Assembly (NCBI RefSeq): GCF_004323185.1
Contig: NZ_NAPS01000002.1
Span: forward strand, 2,073,731-2,137,730
DNA length: 64,000 nucleotides
Reading direction: 5' to 3'
Source: Westiellopsis prolifica IICB1
Lineage (GTDB): Bacteria > Cyanobacteriota > Cyanobacteriia > Cyanobacteriales > Nostocaceae
Positions 36,609 through 46,019 of this stretch are shown piece by piece. Position 1 is the stretch's first letter. The number at the start of each line of letters is the position of its first letter. The notes under the pieces were generated by a model. It did not search any database. It was not told the origin of the DNA and worked only from the letters and a program-made list of their open reading frames with translations. Made by a program: the position numbers and the translations under genes.

Positions 36609-38067
36609 ATATCCCTCTTCTGTCACTTTCCGGGTATTCTGAATAAAAGGACTAAAAGAAAAAACTCTGGAAACTAAGCAGGGCAATGGATGTAGAATTA
36701 CAAATCCTGAAACATTTGGCAAGAGATGCCCACCCAACAGTTGCGCTCGTAGATGAATATTGTGCAGAGTACAAAGACCTGTTCAAAGAAGTAAGAAATT
36801 ATGAATGTTTTAAATATTTACATTTAGGAATAATTTCTACAATCAAAAGAAAATCATTACCAGAGATAGCGAAAGTAGTAAGTATAAACTCAGCCCAATC
36901 ATTACATCATTTTATAGCCAATTCAGACTGGTCAGTAAATAAGTTGAAGAGCCGAAGATTAAAGAAAATAAAAAGAGCATTAAATGATCGGGCAATTACG
37001 GTAGTAATAGATGAAACAGGAGACAGGAAAAAAGGTAAAAAGACAGATTATGTAGCTAGACAATATTTAGGAAGCGTAGGAAAAGTAGATAATGGGATAG
37101 TTTCAGTTAACGCCTATGGAGTTTATGCTAACATAACTTTTCCACTAATCTTCAAAATATTTAAACCAAAAGGAACACTTGCATGAGTCAGATAAATATA
37201 AAACGAAAATAGAGTTAGCATCAGAGATAATTACAGAATTAATGGAATTAGGGTTCAATATTGAATTAGTACTGGCTGATAGTTTATATGGTGAAAGTAG
37301 CCAATTTATTAGAAAACTAGCTGAATATAGCTTAGGTTACGTTGTATCAATTAGAAGTAATCATGGAGTCTGGTTACCTTCAGGTCAAAGCGTTAGGGCA
37401 AATAAGTGGTGTAAGTTTGAGAGAACATTTAGCAATTCCCTAATCAGAGACTAGATATATACGAGAAATAATTTATGGTAAAAAAAGAGCCATAACTTAC
37501 TGGGAAATAACTACTGACCCAGAAACCATGCCGGAAAATTCTACCTCCTTCGTGATGACGAATCTGCAAGGTAATCTCAAGAAAACTTTAGGTGACTTAT
37601 ATGGATTAAGAACCTGGGTAGAATATGGATTTCGACAGTGTAAACAGGAGCTAGGCTGGACAGATTATCGTTTCACCAATTTCCAACATATTCAGAGGTG
37701 GTGGGAGATTATTTTTTGTGTTTACACGATGATTAGTTTAAATTCTTCAGTCTTCTTAAGCTTAAATCAATCTCGTAAACTTGAGACCGAGGCACAAGAA
37801 AATAGTGATGTTGATTTTTCTAATCATCCGCAATGGAACCATGAATCTGGATGGAAGAATGCTTTAAATAATCTGCGTCTCATTATCCAACCACTTTTAC
37901 TATTTTGGTTAATTTATCCCTGGTTAAGTATTTTCCCTAATTCACATTTGTTACTAGGATTCAATCATTTAATAGCAGCAATGAATCAATTTAAACCCTA
38001 TTATGCTTCTGGATAATTTCGTTCCTGAACTACTTGCTTATTCCGGAAAGTGACAGAAGAGGGATAT
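36609..38067 (+). mobile_element. IS701-like insertion sequence, decayed
   Basis: The ends (36609-36633 and 38043-38067) are perfect 25-base inverted repeats beginning atatccctcttctgtcactt. Between them lies one transposase gene split by frame changes. Length is 1459 bases. No clear target duplication is seen. The gene type and length fit the IS701/IS4-like group. Confidence 0.88.
36686..38016 (+). pseudogene. IS701-like transposase, two frame changes
   Basis: This DDE transposase (PF13546-like) is in three frames: 36686-37186, then the next frame from about 37179 to 37452, then a third to 38016. The joined protein gives VVIDETGDRKKGKKTDYVAR (first Asp), LVLADSLYGES (second Asp) and WVEYGFRQCKQELGW (Glu), so all catalytic residues survive, but the reading frame is broken near 37178 and near 37450. 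Both changes are in the same direction. It is probably inactive unless supplied in trans. Confidence 0.85.
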
Positions 38068-38273
38068 TCGATCTCGATTGAATAGCAACTTCGTTTTCAA
38101 TGCTCAAGAGTTGGTTATTACCACAAAAATAAGAAAAAATTACTAAAATTCTAATAAATATATAAAAAATGGGGTATCTCTTATAAAAGAAGTTAATAAG
38201 CACAAATCTACTTGCGACTGTAGTTAGCAGTGGTATCATTCGGGTATTACAAAAAGTAAAGGGCGATTTTATT

Positions 38274-39872
38274 ATGACCAAAGCACCTGTTGCTCCCGTG
38301 GTGCTAGTCATTTTAGACGGATGGGGCTACTGTGAGGAGACAAAAGGAAATGCTATTGCCGCTGCTCAAACTCCGGTAATGGACAGCCTGTGGGCAGCAT
38401 ATCCGCATACCCTTATCCACACATCAGGAAAAGCCGTAGGCTTGCCAGAAGGTCAAATGGGCAATTCTGAAGTTGGTCATTTGAACATTGGCGCTGGTAG
38501 GGTTGTACCCCAAGAGTTGGTACGCATTTCTGATGCGGTAGAAGACGGTTCCATCCTCAAAAACTCAGCACTTGTCAGCATTTGTCAAGAAGTCCGCAGT
38601 CGCAATGCTAAATTGCACATGATCGGGCTTTGTTCTGAAGGTGGCGTACATTCACACATTAGTCATCTGTTTGGACTACTTGACTTAGCGAAAAGTCAGG
38701 AAATATCAGAGATTTGCATACATGCGATTACAGATGGCCGTGATACCGCCCCCACAGACGGTGTCAACTCAATCGCACTGATTCAAGACTACATCGACCG
38801 AATTGGAGTCGGACGCCTAGTCACCCTCAGTGGTCGCTATTATGCCATGGATCGCGATCGCCGTTGGGATCGGGTTCAACGTGCCTACAATGTGATCACA
38901 CAAGATAGTTCTGGTAATGGACACTCTGCGGTGAAAGTTTTGCAAGCTTCCTATGCAGAGGGTGTAACAGATGAGTTTATAGCCCCAGTGAGAATAGCCC
39001 CTGGAGCTATAGAACCAGGAGATGGGGTCATATTTTTCAACTTCCGTCCAGATCGTGCCAGACAACTCACCCAAGCTTTCGTCAGTCCAGAATTTAACGG
39101 TTTTGAAAGAAAGCTAATTACGCCATTGTCCTTTGCTACCTTTACACAATACGACCCAGAATTGTCAGTAAAGGTTGCCTTTGAACCGCAAAATTTGAGT
39201 AATATTCTCGGAGAAGTTATTTCTCAGCACAATCTTAAGCAGTTTCGCACCGCCGAAACTGAAAAATATGCCCACGTTACCTACTTCTTCAATGGTGGAC
39301 TAGAAGAACCTTTCCCAGGAGAAGACAGGGAACTGGTTAATAGCCCAATGGTTGCCACCTATGACAAAGCACCCAAGATGTCAGCCGCAGCAGTTACAGA
39401 TGTGGCAGTCGCAGCAATTGAAAAGGGTATTTACTCGTTAATTGTAATTAATTATGCTAACCCAGACATGGTGGGACACACTGGTCAGATCCCAGCTACA
39501 GTAGAAGCCATTGAAGCTGTAGATCACTGTTTGGCTCGCCTATTGACAAGCATAAGCAAAGCTGGAGGTACAGCAATAATTACTGCTGATCACGGCAACG
39601 CCGAATATATGATAGATGAAAATGGCAATCCCTGGACAGCTCATACTACCAATCCAGTTCCTCTGATTCTATTGGAAGGAGAACAAGCGAAAATTTCTGG
39701 TCATGGCGGTAATGTGATCTTGCGTGAAGATGGTAAACTAGCGGACATTGCTCCCACGATTTTGCAAATTCTACAGCTGCCTCAACCAGCAGAAATGACT
39801 GGGCGATCACTAGTACAACCCACAGAGTACGATGTAGAACTTTCTCGTAAACCTGTGCCAGTGGGGCAGTAA
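38274..39872 (+). CDS. gpmI: 2,3-bisphosphoglycerate-independent phosphoglycerate mutase
   Basis: This manganese-dependent glycolytic mutase converts 3-phosphoglycerate to 2-phosphoglycerate. The 532-residue protein has LVILDGWGYCEETKGNAI at the N-terminus (metal Asp15), the phosphoserine Ser65 in MGNSEVGHLNIGAGR, HAITDGRDTAPTDG and FFNFRPDRARQLTQAF, and metal-binding DHGNAEYM and TAHTTNPVPL at the end. Length is normal. It begins about 200 bases after the IS right end, and secG lies downstream. Confidence 0.97.
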   Translation: MTKAPVAPVVLVILDGWGYCEETKGNAIAAAQTPVMDSLWAAYPHTLIHTSGKAVGLPEGQMGNSEVGHLNIGAGRVVPQELVRISDAVEDGSILKNSALVSICQEVRSRNAKLHMIGLCSEGGVHSHISHLFGLLDLAKSQEISEICIHAITDGRDTAPTDGVNSIALIQDYIDRIGVGRLVTLSGRYYAMDRDRRWDRVQRAYNVITQDSSGNGHSAVKVLQASYAEGVTDEFIAPVRIAPGAIEPGDGVIFFNFRPDRARQLTQAFVSPEFNGFERKLITPLSFATFTQYDPELSVKVAFEPQNLSNILGEVISQHNLKQFRTAETEKYAHVTYFFNGGLEEPFPGEDRELVNSPMVATYDKAPKMSAAAVTDVAVAAIEKGIYSLIVINYANPDMVGHTGQIPATVEAIEAVDHCLARLLTSISKAGGTAIITADHGNAEYMIDENGNPWTAHTTNPVPLILLEGEQAKISGHGGNVILREDGKLADIAPTILQILQLPQPAEMTGRSLVQPTEYDVELSRKPVPVGQ

Positions 39873-39879
39873 AAAGTTG

Positions 39880-40034
39880 ATAATAGTGAATTATGAATGA
39901 GAATTTCAGTACGTCAGTACACTGAAACTAGTGACGAGGATTGTCATTCGTTCTTTGTCATTTGTCATTGGTAAAAGTTTCAATGATGTTTATGTTTCGT
40001 AATATAATTCTGCTTATTTCCGCCGACCTACTTA
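39880..40034. mobile_element. MITE-like element, copy D (inverted, partly decayed)
   Basis: The right end reads ccgccgacctactta (to 40034) and the core atgtttcgtaatataattct is the inverse of the core of copy A. Heptamers tttgtcatttgtcattgg lie at 39955-39971. On the left, tttcagt and actgaaa (39902-39926) form a hairpin and the left boundary is unclear. Confidence 0.55.
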
Positions 40035-40082
40035 ACATAAGTTCATCATTCATAATTCAAAATTCACAAACACATTGTCACT

Positions 40083-40316
40083 ATGACCATTTCTAACGTT
40101 GTACAAGGTATCTGGGTTTTTTCTGCTGTTGCTTTGACCGTCCTAGTATTGTTACATAGCCCCAAAGGTGATGGTATCGGAGCCATTGGTGGACAAGCCC
40201 AATTATTTAGCAGCACTAAAAGTGCAGAAAAAACATTAAACCAAGTTACATGGGCCTTGACAGTCATTTTCCTTGGATTATCTGTGGTTTTGAGTGCTGG
40301 TTGGCTCCCTAATTGA
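40083..40316 (+). CDS. secG: Preprotein translocase subunit SecG
   Basis: This small membrane protein of 77 residues has two membrane helices (about 3-22 and 50-70) and the conserved SPKGDGIGAIGGQAQLF between them. It assists SecYE in protein export to the thylakoid lumen and periplasm. Start ATG at 40083 gives a typical N-terminus. It stands 210 bases after gpmI, separated by copy D of the repeat element. Confidence 0.92.
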   Translation: MTISNVVQGIWVFSAVALTVLVLLHSPKGDGIGAIGGQAQLFSSTKSAEKTLNQVTWALTVIFLGLSVVLSAGWLPN

Positions 40317-40321
40317 CAATA

Positions 40322-40485
40322 CAAGGGAGATAGGAAGATTCGGAGGACAAGGAGGACAAGGAAGCAGGGAGCAGGGAGCAGGGAGCAGTTAACTGATTAT
40401 TCTCCCTTGCCCCCGATCCCCTATACCCAATCCCCCATACCCAACCCCCTATACCCTATACCCAATCCCCAATTCCCAATCCACC
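40322..40485. repeat. Low-complexity tracts after secG
   Basis: gcagggagcagggagcag units follow ggaggacaaggaggacaagg, then C-rich units such as ccccatacccaaccccc. No gene is seen. Confidence 0.7.
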
Positions 40486-40500
40486 AACATCTCACAAAGT

Positions 40501-41217
40501 TTGATTTGGCAGCGTTTACTGGCATTTACTGGATTAGCTATTAGTACAGGACTGCTCGTGATCTTAACTAACGTGCAGTCTTTTGCCATTTCCCCCTCTA
40601 CACCTCAACCCCATCCCCTACCGCCCACACTGGCGCAGTGGCAAGATCAGACAAATAGCGGTAACTATTTTTCTCAAGTTGTACCGACGCAAGTCGGTTA
40701 TTTAGTTTGGTCACAGTTTCCCGTTAAGGTTTACATAGAAATACCGCAAGCAATAGACGCTAAACAAGCCCAAGCATGGATTAATGATGTCTTGCAGGCG
40801 GTACAAGAGTGGAATGTTTATCTACCTTTACAAGTAGTCGAAAATCAAAAATTAGCCGATATTACGATTATCAGGAAAAACCCACCACTACAAAAATTAC
40901 CCAATAGCAAGATTCCCCGTGCGCGTTCCGCTCAAACTACTTACGAAGTCTATAGAAAACGAGATATTTTATACCACAATTTCACGATCCTGCTCAGTCC
41001 GAGTCAAACAGGTATATATCTTTTAGCAGCTGCTCGCCATGAACTAGGACATGCCTTGGGTATATGGGGACATAGTCAAACGCAAAGTGATGTATTATAC
41101 TTTTCTCAAGTTCGTAACCCGCCGCCCATTTCTGCAAGAGATGTGAATACACTGAAGCGCGTTTATGAACAGCCTACAAGTTTAGGATGGGCTTTGTCCG
41201 ATAAGTTTCATAATTGA
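40501..41217 (+). CDS. Secreted matrixin-like metalloprotease
   Basis: This 238-residue exported zinc protease has a signal peptide (LLAFTGLAISTGLLVILTN) and the zinc motif HELGHALGIWGH (His180, Glu181, His184, His190). The region before it (QAWINDVLQAVQEWNVYLPL) is typical of small M10-like peptidases of cyanobacteria. The start is TTG at 40501. Substrate unknown. It is the third gene in a same-strand series after gpmI and secG but has its own spacer. Confidence 0.85.
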   Translation: MIWQRLLAFTGLAISTGLLVILTNVQSFAISPSTPQPHPLPPTLAQWQDQTNSGNYFSQVVPTQVGYLVWSQFPVKVYIEIPQAIDAKQAQAWINDVLQAVQEWNVYLPLQVVENQKLADITIIRKNPPLQKLPNSKIPRARSAQTTYEVYRKRDILYHNFTILLSPSQTGIYLLAAARHELGHALGIWGHSQTQSDVLYFSQVRNPPPISARDVNTLKRVYEQPTSLGWALSDKFHN

Positions 41218-41377
41218 TAACAAAGAAGGCATTTTTGCCAAATTATATAATCTCAAACAATATTAGCACTCTCAGTAGATAGCATATTTTAGTCTCAGAC
41301 AGTAAACTAAAGTGTCATAAGCCCTGATTTCACCCTCTGCCGTTCTGCATCCTTTGCGGTTCGTTTAATCAAACCTC

Positions 41378-42760
41378 ATGTTACAAGGCTCCATACTCCA
41401 ACAACTAGAAATAGCTCATCGCCATAGCAAAAGACCGATTAGATTCGGAGTGTACTATAAAAATACCCTAGTCGCTCTGTGTCATGCCCTGGAAGATCAC
41501 ATATTAAATGATGTCACCTCGCCCTTGGTAATTACCGCCTTTGAACAGGGGAAATGGTATCTTCAAGAAGCAGAAAGATATGCAGATATCGCAAAAAAAT
41601 CCCGTCAAATAGCCATTATGGCCGCTCCAGATACTGGCTGGGCAGAACATCCTACAAGTCAATTACCTAATGTCAACTTAGTTGGTTTAGATCCAGCTGA
41701 TCCAGTAGCCCAGGAATGGCACTTAATTATCCTATCACCAAGATACACAGCAATGGTAATTTGTCAAGAATTATCAGAGGCTGATTATGGTGCTTCTGGA
41801 TTGCCTCCGTCAGATTTAGAGCGAAAATTTTACGGCTTGTGGACATTTGAACCAGAATTAGTCAAAGAAACAGCCACATTGGCGATCGCTCACATTCAAC
41901 GCTACAATCCAGAATTGGCAGCAAAACTCACTACCGATCAACAAGCAATTCAGCCTAGCTTGGCTACACCAGAAGAATTGAATGCGGTAGTTTCCCGTGT
42001 AGTTGATTACCTCCAAACCGGACAAGAAAATATCTCTGTCCCCAGCAACATACGCCACCAAGCCCTGGATACTAACTTAGTTTCCAATGAAATCCAAGCA
42101 TTTTTGCGGATGGCGCAAATTATAGATGCTGCTGATATTACCAATCCTATGGCAGCAGCAGAAGTTGTGACGCTAGTAGAAACAATGGGACAACTTTTAG
42201 ATTTGCCCGCATGGCAGATCAAAAGATTGCGCCTAGCAGGATTGTTACACCGTTTAGATCCATTGCAAAGAGTAGAAAGCGTACTTACTCCCAGTACAAC
42301 TACTTATTACCAAGAAGATGCACCTAGTTGTCCTTTAACTTGTTCTCTTGTACCAGGAGCGCAGGTACTGCGAACTATGCCACGACTACGAGCGGTAGCA
42401 CAAATTATTACTCACCAAACCGAATATTGGGATGGAACTGGTGAACCAGCGGGATTGGCTGGTGATGAAATTCCTCTAGAATCGAGGATTCTAGCACTCA
42501 TTGTTGAATTTCAATCCCTAGTACATCAAAAACAATCATCTCAATTGAGCCGTGAAGAAATCATTAATCAAGCTTTAGAAGAATGTAAACAACAATCGCG
42601 ACGCTTTGATCCAAAACTGATAGATACCTTGACACTATTAGTGATGGGTTTACAACAAGGACTAGAATTACCCATAATTACACCCAAACTCAGTGTTGGT
42701 ATGTGGTTATTGGATTATCGACTCGATAGTGAAACCAAGACTAGTACTCTGACAACCTAA
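41378..42760 (+). CDS. DICT-domain sensor with C-terminal HD-like domain
   Basis: This 460-residue cytosolic signalling protein begins with a DICT domain (residues about 1-140; HRHSKRPIRFGVYYKNTLVAL, YTAMVICQEL), which is found with diguanylate cyclases and two-component proteins. The second half (about 240-450) resembles an HD-GYP/HD domain (RLAGLLHRLDPLQR, THQTEYWDGTGEPAGLAGDEI, RILALIVEF) but the metal-binding HD pair is weak (LLHRLD). If degenerate, it would act as a signal-binding module rather than a phosphodiesterase. Cyanobacterial members are uncharacterised. Confidence 0.8.
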   Translation: MLQGSILQQLEIAHRHSKRPIRFGVYYKNTLVALCHALEDHILNDVTSPLVITAFEQGKWYLQEAERYADIAKKSRQIAIMAAPDTGWAEHPTSQLPNVNLVGLDPADPVAQEWHLIILSPRYTAMVICQELSEADYGASGLPPSDLERKFYGLWTFEPELVKETATLAIAHIQRYNPELAAKLTTDQQAIQPSLATPEELNAVVSRVVDYLQTGQENISVPSNIRHQALDTNLVSNEIQAFLRMAQIIDAADITNPMAAAEVVTLVETMGQLLDLPAWQIKRLRLAGLLHRLDPLQRVESVLTPSTTTYYQEDAPSCPLTCSLVPGAQVLRTMPRLRAVAQIITHQTEYWDGTGEPAGLAGDEIPLESRILALIVEFQSLVHQKQSSQLSREEIINQALEECKQQSRRFDPKLIDTLTLLVMGLQQGLELPIITPKLSVGMWLLDYRLDSETKTSTLTT

Positions 42761-43236
42761 CTTTGAGGGGTAAAGGAATGAACCGCCAAGGCGCCTTAGA
42801 CGCGCAAGCGGCTACTTTCACCAAGCCACTACCTACGGAAGCCGCAGAAGCGTCTACGTGTCTACCGTAAGGTAGTACACCAAGAGAAGAGGAAAAGAAG
42901 GTGAATCTAAAATTGGTTTACCTAGCAAAGTTGACTTGCCAGACTACTAGTATGGAAAGAAATCAAAATTTACGTATACAATAAGTGTTTTTTTGCTTAA
43001 CCAGAACTTACGCAAAAATTATTTGAAAAACTCTTATTTCTTTGCGTACTTTTAGGTATTTGTGGTAACCTCCGGTAAGCCACTATGTGTCTACGTTTTT
43101 TCATAATTTTGCGTAAGTTCTACTGCTATTTTTTTGTCGTCTAGTGGTTGATTTTTTTTACTAACCACATAGACGCTTTAGCGACTTACCGTAAGGGTAG
43201 GACATAAAGATCACAAAGAGATTTTTTGTAGGTTTT
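42761..43236. repeat. Spacer with two decayed dispersed repeats
   Basis: The part at 42778-42900 (gaatgaaccgccaaggcgcc, then agacgcgcaagcgg and ctaccgtaaggtag) is like the repeat at 2-173. Another piece, aaccacatagacgctttagc with ccgtaagggtagg, is at 43164-43204. No gene is seen in the 476-base gap. Confidence 0.6.
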
Positions 43237-43875
43237 ATGAATATAGAAGCTATTAAATTAGGAAAAGTTAAGCACTTAGCAGGAGCTAATTTAGAAGATG
43301 AGGATTTATCAAATTTGGATTTAAACCGCATTAATTTTGCTGGTGCTACTCTTGTGGGTACAAATTTCACTGCTTCTAAACTTGAAGGTGGGCATTTGGA
43401 AGGTGCTAATTTGATGGGAGCAAACCTACAAGCAACTGATTTGCGGGCGAATTTGATGGGCGCGAATTTGATGCAAGCAGATTTGACAGGTGCTGACTTA
43501 AGGGGTAGCAATTTACGCGGTGCTAATTTAATCGGGGCGAGACTGAGTGAAGTGTCTTTTGCTGGTGCTTTCTTGAGTGGTGCAAATTTGATGAATGTCA
43601 ACTTACAAGGAGTTGACTTCCGGGGTGCTGACTTGCGAGGAGCCAACCTGACAGGGGCGAATCTCAAAGGCGCAGACTTAAGCCGTGCAGATTTGCAAGG
43701 GGCGTTGTTGAGTGAAGCAAATTTAGAAGAAGCAGATATGAGAGAGGCTAATCTGTCAGGGGCAAATTTGACAAGTGCAAATTTACTGTGTGCAGAGTTA
43801 GAAGGAGCGAATTTAAATGGAGTAAATTTAGATCGGGCTTGTTTGGTAGGGACAATGGCTGAGTTTGCTTCGTAA
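43237..43875 (+). CDS. Pentapeptide-repeat protein
   Basis: This 212-residue protein is made almost wholly of A(D/N)LXX units (GANLMGANLQATDLRANLMG and so on), which fold into a right-handed quadrilateral beta-helix of about 30-35 units. The family is abundant in cyanobacteria, and roles range from DNA-gyrase protection to membrane proteins. There is no signal peptide. A kinase gene follows on the same strand after about 100 bases. Confidence 0.92.
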   Translation: MNIEAIKLGKVKHLAGANLEDEDLSNLDLNRINFAGATLVGTNFTASKLEGGHLEGANLMGANLQATDLRANLMGANLMQADLTGADLRGSNLRGANLIGARLSEVSFAGAFLSGANLMNVNLQGVDFRGADLRGANLTGANLKGADLSRADLQGALLSEANLEEADMREANLSGANLTSANLLCAELEGANLNGVNLDRACLVGTMAEFAS

Positions 43876-43976
43876 ACAAAAGTAACTAAAATATTATTTT
43901 TCCAGTAATTCAAAGGTTGAGCATTGATGTTGATTAACACAATGAGATTAGTGTTTAGCTCTACTGGTTCAACCTT

Positions 43977-46007
43977 ATGCTGGTCAATGGAACAATCCTA
44001 CGTAATCACTACCAGATAGTCCAACAATTGGGAAGTGGTGGATTTGCTGACACTTATTTGGCAAAAGATATGGATTTACCCACTTATGCCCAATGTGTAG
44101 TCAAACACTTAAAACCAACTAGCCCTGATCCATCCGTTTTACCTATTGCCAGAAGATTATTTGAAACAGAAGCACAAGTTTTGTATCAATTAGGCCAACA
44201 TGATCGAATACCAAGATTGTTTGCTCACTTTGAAGAAAATGGGGAGTTTTATTTAGTTCAGGAATTCGTCGATGGGTATGATCTGGGAAAAGAACTGACT
44301 CCTGGTAGGCGTTTTAGTGAAAGTGAGGTTGTAAGACTGTTGCAGGAAATTTTGGAAGTATTGGTGCTTGTTCATGAGCGTAATATTATCCACCGGGATA
44401 TTAAACCCCAAAATTTAATGCGGCGTAGAAGTGATGGAAAGATTGTAATGATTGATTTTGGGGCAGTCAAAGAAATTGGCAGTTTAGCAATGAACACTCA
44501 AGGTCAGGTCAGATCTACTATTGCGATCGGTACTGCTGGCTATATGCCAAGTGAACAAGCTAATCGTGACCCCAAATTATCCAGCGATATCTATGCGGTG
44601 GGTATGCTTGGTATCCAAGCTCTTACAGGCTTAATGCCGCAACAGTTACTTCAAGATAATACAACAGGTGAACTGATTTGGCGTAATTATGTGCAAGTGA
44701 GCGATAAGCTAGCAAATATTTTAACCAAAATGGTACGCTATCACTTTAGCCAACGCTACCAAAATGCATCTGAGGCATTACAAGCCTTAAATGCCATAAC
44801 ACCACAGTCACAAACACATTCACAACCTTTAATATCTTCTAGATTAACTACTATAGTTTCACAAATTCCCAAACCATTACTATGGGGAAGTTTAATTGGA
44901 CTAGGTGGATTGGGAATAGGAGTTATTTCTATTGTTGCTCTATTAAGTCGTTCTCCATCTCCACCACAGTCTGTAATATCTCAAACTCCGTCAGCAATAG
45001 TTAGTTCTTCTACACCAGCAGATACATCAACTACACCACCAACCTCATCGCTATCTTCAGAAAATGTCAATTTTGCTATTGAGCCGAAATTTGACGGGGT
45101 TTCCGATTTTTCTGAAGGGCTAGCACAGATCAAGATTGACGGTAAGTGGGGCTATATCGACAAAACAGGCAGTGTCGTAATTCAACCACAATTTGATAAA
45201 ACTGATAACTTTTCTGAAGGACTAGCACGAGTTTGGATTTCAGGAAAAAACTGGGGTTATATCGATCAGACTGGAAACTTTGTCATTCCACAGCAATTTA
45301 CTGATGATAATTCTAGTAATTTCTCTGAGGGGTTAGCACGAGCATGTCTTGCTGATACTTGTGGCTTTATTGACAAAATAGGGCGTTTTGTAATAGAGCG
45401 GAAATATTATAATGTTTTCGACTTTCAAGAAGGGTTAGCAGGCATACAAATTGGTGGTAAGTGGGGTTTTATCGACAAAAACGATAATGTTGTTATCAAG
45501 CCACAATTCAATGAGGTTGGTCATTTTTCTGAAGGTCTAGCAGATGTAAATATTGCCAACAAATGGGGTTATATTGACAAAAACGGCAACGTTGTTATCA
45601 AGCCACAATTTGACTATAATCACACCTTTTCTGAAGGATTAGCAGTAGTAAAGACGAATGGCAAATGGGGATATATTGATAATAAAGGTAATGTAGTGAT
45701 CAAGCAGCAATTTGATGATGCTAAAAACTTTAGCCAAAACTTAGCAATTGTTAAAGTTGGCAACAAGTGGGGCTATATTAACAAAAGTGGTAACTTCGTT
45801 ATTCAACCACAGTTTGACGAAGCTTATAGCTTTTTGGAAGAACTAGCTCTTGTTAAAGTTGGCAACAAGTGGGGCTATATTAACAAGAGTGGTGATTTCG
45901 TGATTCAACCACAATTTGAGGATGCTGGAAACTTTTCAGAAGGACTAGCATGGGTACAGATTGGTGACAAAAATGGTTATATTCGCAATCCTTTAAATAG
46001 TCAGTAA
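43977..46007 (+). CDS. Serine/threonine protein kinase with WG repeats
   Basis: This membrane-anchored 676-residue kinase has a Hanks-type kinase domain (residues about 10-270): LGSGGFADTYLAK, catalytic Lys43, HRDIKPQNL (Asp141) and DFGAVKEI (Asp160). One membrane helix lies at about 298-322 (LWGSLIGLGGLGIGVISIVALL), and then a Ser/Thr/Pro-rich linker. The C-terminal half has about seven WG-type repeats (KWGYIDKTGSVVIQPQFD-like, each about 40-45 residues) outside the membrane. The repeat part may sense a ligand or bind a partner. WG repeat fusions to kinases are known in cyanobacteria. It is convergent with the CPBP protease gene 12 bases away. Confidence 0.93.
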   Translation: MLVNGTILRNHYQIVQQLGSGGFADTYLAKDMDLPTYAQCVVKHLKPTSPDPSVLPIARRLFETEAQVLYQLGQHDRIPRLFAHFEENGEFYLVQEFVDGYDLGKELTPGRRFSESEVVRLLQEILEVLVLVHERNIIHRDIKPQNLMRRRSDGKIVMIDFGAVKEIGSLAMNTQGQVRSTIAIGTAGYMPSEQANRDPKLSSDIYAVGMLGIQALTGLMPQQLLQDNTTGELIWRNYVQVSDKLANILTKMVRYHFSQRYQNASEALQALNAITPQSQTHSQPLISSRLTTIVSQIPKPLLWGSLIGLGGLGIGVISIVALLSRSPSPPQSVISQTPSAIVSSSTPADTSTTPPTSSLSSENVNFAIEPKFDGVSDFSEGLAQIKIDGKWGYIDKTGSVVIQPQFDKTDNFSEGLARVWISGKNWGYIDQTGNFVIPQQFTDDNSSNFSEGLARACLADTCGFIDKIGRFVIERKYYNVFDFQEGLAGIQIGGKWGFIDKNDNVVIKPQFNEVGHFSEGLADVNIANKWGYIDKNGNVVIKPQFDYNHTFSEGLAVVKTNGKWGYIDNKGNVVIKQQFDDAKNFSQNLAIVKVGNKWGYINKSGNFVIQPQFDEAYSFLEELALVKVGNKWGYINKSGDFVIQPQFEDAGNFSEGLAWVQIGDKNGYIRNPLNSQ

Positions 46008-46019
46008 TTACATAAATTA

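Noticed and set aside
36686-37454. Programmed frameshift in the transposase
   Set aside because: IS701-like transposases are normally one frame, no slippery run lies at 37178, and a second frame change occurs near 37450.
43161-43940. 259-codon frame antisense to the pentapeptide gene
   Set aside because: It is the mirror of the five-residue repeat, giving a periodic KFAP-type product; the sense gene explains it.
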